Positions 11,501 through 20,669 of a DNA stretch of 64,000 bases are shown here, piece by piece. The stretch is from the NCBI GenBank assembly GCA_029168955.1, contig JAPDOI010000270.1:62001-126000 (forward strand). Direction: 5' to 3'. This DNA is from Aplectana chamaeleonis. Taxonomy: Eukaryota > Nematoda > Chromadorea > Rhabditida > Cosmocercidae. The notes under the pieces were generated by a model. That model was not told the origin of the DNA. It saw only the letters and a list, made by a program, of their open reading frames with translations, and did no database searches. A program made the position numbers and the translations under genes. Within the stretch, counting starts at the first letter, position 1, and each line of letters opens with the position of its first letter.

Positions 11501-14500
11501 GATGAGGCTGATATTATATTCAGGAATCCCAGCCAAAGTACAATGGTGAAGACAAACTGGAACCTTTTCTTGACCTAAGGTCTTATCGCAAGAAAGCATA
11601 ATACTGTTACTCCGTACTTTGCAAACTCGAATGTTTTCAGCGATTTGGAAGCGCTCGCCGAGTGAATAGGACCGCACTCCTTTTTTATGGCTCATTGTTT
11701 CATGGTAGTATCTTGTGTTCAGCTTATGATTCACTCCGTTTCCCTAAACATGAATATGCTAGCTATGTAACACGCTCTAGTTCTGGGGAAGCAACAGGAA
11801 TGGAAATTCACTTACCATCATTCCTAAAGTGTTAAAGAACACAATGACAATAAAATGGGGAATCGTTGACTCTCCTGAAAAGAAGCGAATAATTGGTGGC
11901 TCTGAACTGCCGCTATGGCACTCTGTGGAATCTTCACACATTTTCATAGCACGAGGGGTAACCAGAAACCATATTTAGCAATAGAGTTTAATCATCGTTG
12001 ATCAATTTGTAGTGATTAGCTACCAACTTGAATTCAAGACCCTACATGACTGATGAAATTTATCCATGATAACACGGCGGCTTGCCACTAAAGCCGAGAA
12101 TGGTCCGACTAACAAAGGAGGTAGACGAAGCGTAGGTCGGATCTGTGGAAACGATTTGGACTGTCAGTATCTCCTGAGAATCTGAAGTCAAACTTTGCAA
12201 TACCTCGTGCAGAGCAGCTGTCTCCAAAAGTTATGAGCGTTTTTCAAGTTTCGCGAAAAGGTAAAGGTAAACTTTTTGGGGTGTTTAAAAAAACCTTGCA
12301 TGTAGGGGCGAACTAGGGTGCTGAAAACGAATCTGAGGTGTGTTTGTCAAATTTTCTATGGTTCACTGTGGGTTACGGTATGTAATATGCCAATCAGAAG
12401 GCAAAACCCACCTTAAAGGCAGTGTCCACGATAAAAACCATGTCTGATTTTTTGGTGGAGATCGGCAGCTGCGGGGCTTACCGAAACCCTAACGTTGAAA
12501 AAACTAAGAAAAATGAGCTCGGAACGGTCCCCTACGGCCCCAAAGTTGGACACCCATCAGCTCGTCACACCCAGATGCACTTTCCACGCCCACCGACGTA
12601 AGCAAATGAATGCTCGAGATCGTGAGATGAGCGATGATTCCCAATAATTAGCCCCGTTCTTCCCTTCATTCTCAACTTCTCTCTTTACTCAGGTCAGCTC
12701 GCATACATCGGCTGCAATAGACGGAAGTTACAATCCTCAGACAACTCGTCCACTATGTTTCCTTAGCTCAATCTTTGAGGGATCATAACTCCATTCCCGG
12801 AAGGTCTTGTACGATCACAGAGACATCATTGTAATCAGCATGGAGCCGTTTTCAAGATGGGTGGAAGAACAGATAGGCGGAAGAACGACTTTCATCGCGA
12901 ACACTGCTTTTAAAGGCAGTGTGCACGATAAAAATCGTTTTTCTGCTTTTCCGCCTATCGTGAAAACGGTACCCGCGCTGATTCCAATGATGTCTGTAAA
13001 TTTGTACAAGACCTTCGGGGAACGCAGTTATGGTCCCTAGAAAATTGAGCTGGGGAAGCATGGTGGACGAGTTGTCCGAGGCTTGTAACTTCCGTCTTTT
13101 GCTGCCGATGTATGCGAGCTGACCTGAGTAAAGAAAGAAGTTGAGAAGGAAAGGAAAAACGGAGCTATTGATAGGAAACCATCGTTCATCTCACGATATC
13201 GAGTTTCCATTTGTTCACGGCGGAGGGCGGGCATTGCGCTTCTGGGGTTTGCGTTGCGCTAGTAGTGGCAACTTCGGGCTCTTTTGGGGCTCCTCCTGGC
13301 TCGTTTCAATACGTTCTTTCGACGTCAACGTTGCAGAGTGCCCCTCCGCTACCCATTCCTAGTGTGAATTGAAACACATTGTTTATCGTAAACACTGCCT
13401 TCAAGAGTTCGAAATTCGGTAAATTGACATCAAGTTCGCATTCACCACCCCGAATAACCCACGCATACAAATTTTGAGTCAACTCTAAGACTTTGATCAA
13501 ACTAACGTATACCCACCGTAATCTACCGTAATGTACCTGAAATCGGAAAGCGGAACTCAGATTCGTGCTTAGCACATCAAATTAACCACAGAGAATGATT
13601 TTGAGACACATCTATCGAAGAACGCCGGAAATCTCGAAAGTGGCGTTTCGCCCTCAAAATTTGACCCCGCTGGGATGCTTTGAGCGAATCAAGCCGAAAA
13701 CGTATGAAAATTGACGAATAAACCTCAGAATCGTGATCAGCCCACCAAAAAACTACCCTGGAGTAATTTAAAGTCAAATCTGGAACGTTTTCTGAGGCGC
13801 TTTCAGAACCCCTAATTGGTATGAGTAATCGCTCAATCGAATATCCGTACAAGTCCAGAACGCTATCAGCTGCACAAAATTCACAAAATGTGCTTTTGCC
13901 CAAATTTTGCTCAGAGGGATTGTTTTAGGCGCCGAACACGATCATGAGTTCGTTTTTTTTCAGGTTTTCGAATGTTCACTGAGCGTTTGGGTAGGTGAAC
14001 CAGTGGCTCGAGACGGGATACTGTGCAATTTTACTATGGATGCCCGAGAGATACTAGCAAAACATTTAGTTTCCGCAGATCCGACCCACGCTTTGTATTC
14101 TTCCCTCGTAAAGTCTGTGCACAGTCCGGCGGCAAAAGTCGCGCCGCAACCATGGGAAATGAAAGACACGGACGAAGCTGCGTAGCCGCCCTCAATCCTT
14201 CAACATAGCGGCGCGACTTTTGCCGCTCGACTATGCAGATGCCTAAAGACAATGACAGTGAAATCGCGCGTTTCACAAATAATATTTTACTGTAACTAGC
14301 GATTCCTTTGAGCAGCTGCTTCCCAGCACTAACAGAAGCGTTGTGCAAAATTCTGCCTAATACAGTCTTAGTCGGCACGGATCCTTGCGAAATATACAGA
14401 AGCTTTTTGAGAAAAACACGAAGGAAATCGGTGTTAGAGAAGACCATTTGGGCCGATGCAACACAAGATTATGCTTATGACTGGAGCAGATCCATGGGGA

Positions 14501-17500
14501 ACTCTTCATTCTTTCAGTTACGTACTCAGAGAGTATAGGAATCGTATTTTTTTCTCTAAAGGGGTTTGGCAAAGTGGTCTGCTAGCTTATTGGCTTTATC
14601 ATGTTCAGCAGTTGCTACTAACTAATAATTTTGCGAGCAGCATAGTTCGTCGGGACCCTGGTGTTCAAATACTTTTAGAAATCGCGAGCGATTCTAGATA
14701 CAATGATTCTTTCTCAATCGTCATACTGTATTTTTGAGAAAATAGTTTTAGTTTTAGAAGATTCATTGTACGTTTTTGGAATATTCGAACGGTGTGCTTC
14801 GTGAGAGAACCTTTCGCGGTGCTCTAATATATTTCGCAGTTATTGTGCTAGTTGCACGTTTTTGAAGGGTGACATCATTTTCCATGAAGCGTACTGCTCA
14901 GTGTCTGCAAGCGAAACCGATGGGAATACCTCATATTTTCTCTCTATATTTACCTTGGTTTACAACTTAAAGGTACAGTACTCCATCAGATATTAATTTT
15001 GAGATTTTCATGTAATTGTGTAGAAGGCGCCTCTTGTATAACACATGCCAAATGCGAGATCTCAATTCCTCCAAATAAGCGAGATATAAACGACCACAAC
15101 AGGCCCGACCTCCTTTCGCTCACCACCACAGGCCCGACCGAATAACAGATTTTCGAACTCGATAGCGGCTCAATGGATGGATGAATTCCAACAAGTCGTC
15201 GTCCTTTAGTCCATTGTCGGGCTGTCTCCTTATCCTGGCTCGCTCTCGTGCAACGATTGCGAAGGAAGAGAAATACAGGCCTGAGACAACTCGTCCACCA
15301 ATTTTTTACCTCCAAAATCTAAGCATTTTTGAAGAGCCATAACTCCGTTTAGAGGGGTTTTGGGCGATTTCAGAGATACCTCTGTGATCAGCGTGTGACT
15401 CTCTCCAAGATAAGCTTAAAATCTGAGAATTATTTTTGTGGGTGTCCTGTGCCTTTAACGCATGACATATGGCCTAAATTAGCACAGATTTCTGAGAAGT
15501 TAGAGCTAGAATACATTATTTTACATTATTCTAATTCGCAGATTCAAGTAAGATTATAGATAAGAAAAGGAAAAATCGTGAATAACAGCGATCAAAAATT
15601 TAGTTGTGCAGGCACGACACCTTGGTGGAAGGTGTAGGACGCTACCATTGCGGAACCAATCAGCAGTAATACAACGGTATACCCCAAATATGTTCGTTGT
15701 TTTCTTTCGTAGTCTTCAAGAAAGTAGGTAGCGAAGGCCCGCTCGAGAACGAGAGCCGGCAAGCAAAGAAACACTGAAAACTGAATATTGGTAATTTTGA
15801 AAAAAAATAATTAAGTGATAGTTGAAGCCGTAAAGGCTCATTTCTAGCGAGAAAAGAAGAAATGATAATACTATACAAACCAATGAACATGCACCATGCT
15901 CGTACATAAGATGTATAAAGAAATATTGACGACGGGGTATAACCTGAAATAGCAGTTATATACAATCCGTACGTAACGAGAAGTTGCGTAATTTCCTGGG
16001 ACCCGCAAACTCTCAAAACGAATTTGAAAAACAGATGAAAGAATTATACAAAATTCTTGCACACACGACGACTGACCTTGAACAAAAAACAAAGATAACG
16101 AGAACCACCTTCATTCTCTACTTCGAACACTACTAGAGAAGCTTGCACTGCTCGATCGAGGGTGTAGATGAGATACTGAAATGTGCATACGGCCCATATG
16201 TTCCGCATATTTCTTTGGTGCCACAACGTCTTAGCATTCAGGTATACGGCGAAGTAGTAGATTATATGACTAAAATTAATTTGATTGTTTTCTTTATTTC
16301 CGAGCCAAGCGAAGTTGTCTTTAATGAATCCTTCGATGGATCTTACGAATCTATGTTTCGGTCTTCCACAGAATGCGGCTAAAGTTCGCAGGCCCATGCA
16401 ATGCTCTGTGAGAAAGGCTGATTTCAAAATGAAAACTAACCCTATCAAGCAAGTTTTCCTAGAACTTGAAGCAATTGTAAACATTTGCTCGAATTGAAAA
16501 TGACTGCCGTTGTCTTCAATGCAGACTGAAAGTCACGAGGCGAGTCCTCGTTACCGACACAAGAACTCGAACTTTGGATGACATCTAGCTCATACCTCAA
16601 CTTGAAGTGGACTACATATGCGGGAGACTATGAGATGGATCTGGATATTTGGTCGGCTCAATAGATAGGGACCGAAACACGGTACATGAACAACACCTTC
16701 TTGTATTCATTTTAAAAATTGGGTTGATTCATAATTATCCGGCGTTTATATCGAGGCGCCTTCACCCATGAAAAGTAGCATTATTATTTTTGTATGAAAA
16801 TAATCTCCTCATTGTTTCGATAAAAAGCGTGTCAAAAACGATGGTCATATTTGCCATATTATGCTCAAACACTTGGAGAAAGGATAGAAAGCATCACAGT
16901 GATTTTGCGATCTCAACGAACTTTTTGACAAAGGAACAAGCAGCGAAAGTCAGTTTAGGGACTGGTTTGCCTGTTTCGCTTCAGGTGATATCAGCTTGAA
17001 GGATGAGCCAGGAAAGAATCGGCCATCGTATTTTGACGACCATGCTCTTCTGCCAGCCGTAGAAGATGACAAGGGCTTGACAACACGGATTTTGAGTGAG
17101 GACTCTAGCGTCATTCCATCCTCGGTCGTTTTGCCTCACAGAGCTAGAAAAACGTGGAAATCGCTGGTTAGTTCCCCACAAGCTCTCCGATTATAATAGA
17201 GTCGATCGCATTCGAATTAGAAAAAAATTGTAAAAAAATCCGGATAATTATGCCTAAACCTAATAGCTTTATAACGCGAGGCGAATTAGCAGCACTCGTG
17301 TTTGCTTGTAAGAACCAGAGAGATGCTGGTGCATGGATGATGACCCCCGCTACCCGAAGAAATCATTACTTCTTAGTAATAGCTCAGAAAACAATGTAGC
17401 GACGCAGTACATCAGCTGAGGATGAGATCACGATCGAACTGTGTTCATAAATAACGGTAAATAACTTTTCAACTAACCTTATCACCTCCAGAACTATATC

Positions 17501-17581
17501 AATAATAAGAATCCACTTGCAGATCTGCCAATATCCTTGAGACTGGGCATCGGTACGATTGAAGTAGGTGAGGTAGTGCAT
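8440..17581 (-). CDS. Sre-type (serpentine receptor class e) seven-transmembrane chemoreceptor, nine exons
   Basis: Predicted nematode chemosensory GPCR, acting in the plasma membrane of sensory neurons by family. Exons on the minus strand: 17478-17581, 16084-16269 (3' border uncertain), 15877-15943, 15621-15780, 11816-11874, 11618-11743, 11423-11556, 8634-8712, 8440-8571. With these borders the product is about 348 residues. Family hallmarks are TM1 followed by TLWHQRN, HVHWFFSV before TM3, LVLERAFATYFLEDYERK after TM3, YSLGERFQIAENIR before TM6, and EGWRIEIGR after TM7. All junctions agree in reading phase, although the exon 2/3 junction relies on a weak donor (TTTTT/gttcaa). Introns are 62 bp to 3.7 kb and hold foldback elements, TTAA and TAA elements and a mariner fragment. 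The start is the first in-frame ATG after a stop. Sra or Srb families are less likely because of the DYE motif. No inactivating change was seen. Confidence 0.84.
8634..8712 (-). CDS. sre exon 8: end of TM7
   Basis: Acceptor ATTTTCAG/GTATGG, donor CGAAG/gtgtag. One base completes the Met codon from exon 7, then YGFVILVVLYRSVEGWRIEI follows, with the aromatic/basic WR motif after TM7. It lies 2.7 kb from exon 7, beyond the foldback elements. Confidence 0.82.
8812..9246. repeat. Foldback element with tRNA-like arms (sre intron 7)
   Basis: A palindrome of about 435 bp starting CTTACACGATTTT and ending AAAATCGTGTAAG, with arms of about 200 bp and a short centre near 9025. Each arm holds a tRNA-like sequence: minus strand at 8914-8987 and plus strand at about 9077-9147. 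It has an A-box-like GGTGGTACAGTGCG and B-box-like GGTTCAATCTCG. Related copies lie at 9247-9740, 23400-23495 and 42234-42725. Confidence 0.78.
9247..9740 (+). repeat. Second foldback-family copy, interrupted by a MITE
   Basis: The loop segment (GACGGTATACCTGTTTCAT near 9298) and a right arm with tRNA-like sequence at 9638-9708 match the copy at 42234-42725. A 251-bp element at 9332-9582 splits the loop where the other copy is continuous. No left arm is present. Confidence 0.68.
9332..9582. mobile_element. MITE with AGGGGTATGGTATACTTT termini
   Basis: Perfect 18-bp terminal inverted repeats (AGGGGTATGGTATACTTT and its inverse) enclose a GTCGCTGTCGCAGTG-rich interior. It sits inside the foldback loop, so it inserted after that element. 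The target duplication cannot be decided (TA or TAA). Confidence 0.72.
9745..10478. other. sre intron 7 sequence, nothing recognised
   Basis: Unassigned intronic DNA. The plus-strand frame at 10127-10318 is lysine-rich and has no motif or partner exon. Confidence 0.4.
10479..11155. repeat. Inverted-repeat element of about 675 bp (sre intron 7)
   Basis: The ends GCCAACGCGTAGCTAAATGCC (10482-10502) and its near inverse at about 11131-11153 form a terminal repeat. Inside, the word GCATATTCTACG recurs at 10622-10665. Two hairpins lie at about 10967-11014 (arms with GATTCTCGCTA) and 11052-11081 (GCGGGTTTTAGCTA). No coding content. Confidence 0.55.
11423..11556 (-). CDS. sre exon 7: TM6 and start of TM7
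   Basis: Acceptor GTTCCAG/TTTGTC, donor TGAT/gtgagt, phase 0 in and 2 out. It encodes 44 codons plus two bases with two hydrophobic segments, FVFTIVLWLGFLNII and VIYLNIAVICF. Confidence 0.83.
11618..11743 (-). CDS. sre exon 6: cytoplasmic loop 3 with RFQ/EN motif
   Basis: Acceptor GTTTAG/GGAAAC, donor GCAAA/gtacgg, phase 0 at both ends, 42 codons. It contains YSLGERFQIAENIRVCK, the strongly conserved class e motif before TM6. Confidence 0.87.
11816..11874 (-). CDS. sre exon 5: TM5
   Basis: A 59-bp exon between CTTTTCAG/GAGAGT and GATG/gtaagt. Its first two bases complete a Gly codon from exon 4. It encodes ESTIPHFIVIVFFNTLGMM, most of TM5. The intron before it is 3.7 kb and carries TTAA and TAA elements. 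Confidence 0.83.
12417..12909 (+). mobile_element. TTAA-type MITE family A, copy A1
   Basis: Starts AGGCAGTGTCCACGATAAAA after TTAA (12413-12416) and ends TCGCGAACACTGCTT before TTAA (12910-12913). It is about 493 bp and non-coding, and matches 29777-30694 outside that copy's insertion. The frame at 12807-13040 crosses the A1/A2 junction and is not a gene. Confidence 0.83.
12914..13400 (-). mobile_element. TTAA-type MITE family A, copy A2, head-to-head with A1
   Basis: The reverse-oriented counterpart of A1, starting AGGCAGTGTGCACGATAAAA and ending TCGTAAACACTGCCT before TCAA. The two share the single TTAA at 12910-12913, forming a palindrome of about 985 bp inside family C copy 1. Confidence 0.82.
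14118..14237. mobile_element. Small MITE
   Basis: About 120 bp with inverted ends containing GGCAAAAGTCGCGCCGC (near 14131) and its inverse GCGGCGCGACTTTTGCC (near 14208). Non-coding, in sre intron 4, 10 bp beyond family C copy 1. Confidence 0.65.
14971..15454 (+). mobile_element. TTAA-type MITE family B, copy in sre intron 4
   Basis: Flanked by TTAA on both sides (14967-14970 and 15455-15458). The ends are AGGTACAGTACTCC and GGGTGTCCTGTGCCT. It carries the family B interior, including ACAACTCGTCCACC and twin CACAGGCCCGACC blocks. About 484 bp, non-coding. Confidence 0.83.
15621..15780 (-). CDS. sre exon 4: TM3, ER motif and TM4
   Basis: Acceptor ATATTCAG/TTTTCAG, donor CCAAG/gtgtcg, phase 0 in and phase 1 out. 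It encodes 53 codons: hydrophobic TM3, the class e signature ERAFATYFLEDYE, a basic loop and TM4 (YTVVLLLIGSAMVASY). Confidence 0.88.
15877..15943 (-). CDS. sre exon 3: start of TM3
   Basis: Acceptor TATTTCAG/GTTATAC, donor GGTTT/gtatag. Read in phase 2 it gives LYPVVNISLYILCTSMVHVH followed by WF. The two His residues lie 15 and 17 positions before the ER motif encoded by exon 4, as I recall for class e receptors. That spacing chose this frame over the two other open frames. Confidence 0.7.
16084..16269 (-). CDS. sre exon 2: end of TM1, cytoplasmic loop 1 and TM2
   Basis: The acceptor is TTTTAG/TCATAT; its first base completes the codon opened by exon 1, giving a continuous TM1 (IVLEVISHIIYYFAVYL). 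TLWHQRNMRN corresponds to the family's HRN motif. The 3' border is unsettled: donors TTTTT/gttcaa (16084, correct phase but weak), AAG/gtcagt (16077, strong, needs another exon 3 start) and GAAG/gtggtt (16109) are possible. Confidence 0.72.
16719..17260 (+). mobile_element. Mariner fragment keeping only the N-terminal transposase half (sre intron 1)
   Basis: Inverted ends GGTTGATTCATAATTATCCGG (left, about 16722) and the inverse of GGTTTAGGCATAATTATCCGG (right, ending 17260, followed by TA). The enclosed coding remnant (about 16860-17196) matches a mariner helix-turn-helix half: RDWFACFASGDISLKDEPG, PSYFDDHALLPAVEDD, then a WK-S-VSS block. The first part needs a frame change near 16980. No catalytic half lies between the ends, so this is an internal deletion derivative, opposite in strand to the sre gene. 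Confidence 0.75.
17478..17581 (-). CDS. sre exon 1: N-terminus and start of TM1
   Basis: Begins at ATG with a TAA in frame 51 bp upstream (17630-17632). It encodes 34 codons plus two bases: a short ectodomain with an N-glycosylation site (NRT) and the hydrophobic start ILIIDIVLEVI. The donor is ATAAG/gttagt, phase 2. Confidence 0.8.
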
Positions 17582-17599
17582 TTGATATTCCCCTCCTGA

Positions 17600-18149
17600 A
17601 TAGTTGGGCTCGGTGAGTTAGTGGGCTGGTAAAGGTCAGCGCGGAAGTATGATAGATCAGTAAAGCATCTGGCCAAGAAAAAACAAACAATGAAAAAATT
17701 GAAACGACTACTGTCATTCGCTATCTGAATATTTCGAGGACTGTAGTTCATCGACCACAGAGCAAAATCAAAGTAGTTCCATTTACATACTTCGCTTCCT
17801 TCAGACCGTCACCAAATACCTGTTGTTAAATGCCGTAGCCTTTGAAATGTCGTCTAGTAGACATCAGATTCGTGTGCAGCACTCAAATAATTCCTACAGG
17901 AAAGTTTTAAGCTAAGTCTATCATTGCATTTCCGGCACCGTTTGAAGTAGCGGTTCACCCACGTCTCTTTCGCATAGAAGTTTGTAATTGAAGCAAATGC
18001 GATCCATTTTCATGACCTGTACGACGAATCAACCACATGGGGAATTTCAGGACAGAACCGAATCATTGACCTAGTATGTCTGTCGCAGCGGGCGGCTGCA
18101 TGGCATACTACATGCGACCGGCCTCCTATCATAGTTTTTTTTTACCTTC
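17600..18149. other. Upstream flank of the sre gene
   Basis: Presumed promoter side of the minus-strand sre gene. A hydrophobic minus-strand frame runs from 17717 but cannot join exon 1 in frame without a weak acceptor. No promoter motif was identified with confidence. Confidence 0.35.
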
Positions 18150-19945
18150 GGATGGTAGTTTCCGTTGCGCTCCACTCAATATCGTCTATCGCCCAAGTTA
18201 ATTCTGTGATATTATGCTCATGGACACTCCGGTTCGTTCACTCTCTGTTCAGAAATCGAAAAGGTCTCAAATTAGTTTTTAGTCTCTCCCAACTCAAGCA
18301 ATGGAAGATCTGGGGTGCGCCCGAAGAGGCACTCTGATATGGGAGGGGCTTGAGAGTGCATGGCGCGCGAACCTTCTCGGGAACGGGTCCTGTTTACATC
18401 GGGATGTGTTTTCCTTGGATATTCCTGGAATCATTAGCTACCCTTATTCGATTTCGTCTCTACCCGATGAATACTACTTCTCCTATTCGTTTCTCTGATC
18501 CACGAGAAGGTGTCCACAAGAAGGTACGCGCGCCATGCGATCTTGGGCCCCGCCCACATCGAAGTGCCTCTTTTCCCTCCCCCGAAGATCTGGACTTGAT
18601 CCACCATCCAACTGAGGATCTAACATTGCCCGATCACTTGAAAACCGTGGTGAATTTTATGCTGAATAGAATAATGCGAAAGTAGCGTGAGTGGGACACA
18701 ACAAGGAGAAATGTCACAAAACTTTTGACAAAGAGCGTTCATATTGAAGTATCGAGTATCTTCGCTGGAGCCTAAGTTTTCTGTCTCAAATACCGGTGCT
18801 AATGAATCTCCAAACTTGTTTAATTCAGAGGCTCTTTCTCTTGCTGGGCATGAGAGGCCTAAGAGTGTTGTTCTTTCTAGCGTGGATGAATGTCGTTATC
18901 ATGATACTCTGAATCGTATAGCTTATATTCGAACATCCATTCCCTCCGCCCCCCCCCCGAATCTGCACCCATTCGCTCCGCCTTTTTTGGAGTTTTCGGT
19001 CTCAATATGGACGAGTTGCGCCATGGCTTTTGATCGAAATCCACGTTCTTCCATTTGCTATCGGTCTAGCTGGTCTGCTCCGGCGCGATTGCTGCGAATG
19101 ACCGGAAAATCATTGTTCGCCACTCACTTCGTATATATTGGGTAAGCCTCATTTCAGCAGAAATAGGTTGCTCAAGAAAGTGTTCATGATGATTTTCGTT
19201 CTCAAGTTTTCTACTCCAAGCAATGCGTTGGCCACCAAGCGACACCGCAATTGTCAAGAAATGGCGAGATACGCATTGAAACGTCTTATTTCATGGGCAT
19301 TATTCTCAGACATAGACTAGTTGTACGGTTAGATGAACATGTTCACGGTGGTTGTCACCGGTGAAAAATGGGACTCTTCGAAAATGAAAGAATATCTGAG
19401 GCGAATTCGTTAAGATCCGAAGGAAAGAACGGGGCAACAGAGAGTGGAAACTGCAGAAGACGGGTCCACAAAAGATTTCATTTCCGCAAGGAACAGTTAA
19501 TGTGGGACCAAAGAGGTGGCGTGAGCGTGAAGGATTTCTGGTCCTTTTGGTGCATTTTTTTCGATTTCTTCCTTATTTTAGTTCTACCCGGAGCCAAGCA
19601 ATCGTTTTAGCAATTAATCTCAAAATGAAAGATTATCGTGAACACTGCCTCCAAAAGAGTCTTCCCTTTTCGTTTTTTTTGAAAAGTCTGTTCTTGAACG
19701 TGTACAGCGTCTTCGTTTTTTAGTTGTTCAAGGTATTTCCTTTGCCGCTCACATACCAGAGATCAATTACATATCTCAGCTGAGTTATCATAATCGTTCT
19801 CGTAATGTTCGACATGGTCAAATAGTATATTTCGTTGCACTTGCTCAAGCGTTGAGCTCTCTTCTCACACATGCTCTAGCGTTGATGAGCCAGTCACAAT
19901 TGTTGGACAATACTATGACTCCTCAATCTCTTCCAGTGTAACCAT
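18150..19945 (+). pseudogene. Degenerate coding region of unknown family
   Basis: Successive plus-strand frames look like eroded protein rather than random sequence. They are about 18190-18685 (ending near LPDHLKTVVNFM), 18744-19145 (LFNSEALSLAGHERPKSVV) and about 19634-19941 (HNRSRNVRHGQIVYFVALAQ, stop at 19941). Stops and frame changes separate them, and a family A-like terminus (GTGAACACTGCCT) lies at 19632-19644. The word LPDHLKT also occurs in the region at 52640-54250, suggesting one parental element or integrated virus. I do not recognise the protein and assign no function. A young host gene is unlikely because no splice pattern joins the frames. Confidence 0.4.
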
Positions 19946-20355
19946 CGGGAGTTTGCAAACCCGTAGCGTTGGGTAACATGTATTGTCCCCACAAGTAATC
20001 GCTTCAGCCGCGGAGCGGCTGGAGAGGTTTGGTTTTGCCTAGGCCTTGTGATCACCTAGAATTTTGTAAAGTAGGTAATTAAACATGTAAAACAACCTTT
20101 CGAAAGATTTCCTTTTGGGTAATAGGGGAGAGGATCCAGAAGATACCCGCTTATGAAAAATTCCAGTCCAATCGCTTCAAAATCACAAAAATAGATTGGC
20201 GGATGCTTAGCAAAAATTCGTGTTGTGCGCATAAGGAATAACGTGAGACGCGTCTCGTGTTTCGGGTCTCGTGTTCCCCGTGCGTCACGCACCCTTAGTA
20301 GTAGCCCTACCAATGGTAGCAGGCGATCAGCTAAGCAGGTAGGTAAGTTGGTATA

Positions 20356-20510
20356 TTCTGTTTCCAAGTGTGATTTCACCCGTTCATCGCGTGCGTCTGC
20401 ATGCGTACGCTGCTTCTCCGTCTCCCCACAATTTCTCGCTGTCTCTACCCTCGCTCCGCACAAGCGCGCAATTAAACAGGGTAAATCTGGCTCGGAACCA
20501 GAGGATTTGT
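20356..20510 (+). repeat. GC-rich repeat family J
   Basis: Aligns over about 150 bp with 59700-59850, and in reverse with 45645-45775. Common blocks are TCGCGTGCGTC, TTTCTCGCTGTCTCTACC and CACAAGCGCGC. Open frames here on both strands are repeat-derived. Confidence 0.65.
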
Positions 20511-20544
20511 GGGTACGTAGGCGAGCTGGTGAGAAAAAATTTGT

Positions 20545-20665
20545 AGGTGGGTGGACCTTTAGATAACGTCTTCAGGACGTCGCGGAAAGTGGGTAGGGAT
20601 CCAGAAGGCGTCCGCAAAACGTCTTGGAAAGTAGGCAGGGCTCCAGATAACGTCATTAGGACGGA
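20545..20665. repeat. Degenerate tandem repeat, about 43-bp unit
   Basis: Three units of the form GTGGGTAGGGATCCAGAAGG, then CGTCTTGGAAA, follow one another. The third breaks off after GTCATTAGGACGGAAA. Confidence 0.5.
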
Positions 20666-20669
20666 AATC

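Larger units (their letters stand above)
12113..14108. mobile_element. TAA-flanked element family C, copy 1, with nested insertions
   Basis: The left end CAAAGGAGGTAGACGAAGCG and the right end CGCTTTGTATTCTTCCCTCG match the termini of copies 38377-39500 and 40334-41405. TAA flanks both ends, a 3-bp duplication like that of PIF/Harbinger elements. The interior is split by two family A elements (12417-13400). It has no transposase. It lies in sre intron 4. Confidence 0.75.

Noticed and set aside
12807..13061. Overlapping frames on both strands around 12910
   Set aside because: They are translations of the palindromic junction of two family A elements.
15871..15943. Alternative frames for sre exon 3 (RRQYFFIHLMYEHG or SSIFLYTSYVRAWC)
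   Set aside because: Both are open and hydrophobic, but only the LYPVVN frame puts the paired His residues 15 and 17 positions before the ER motif.
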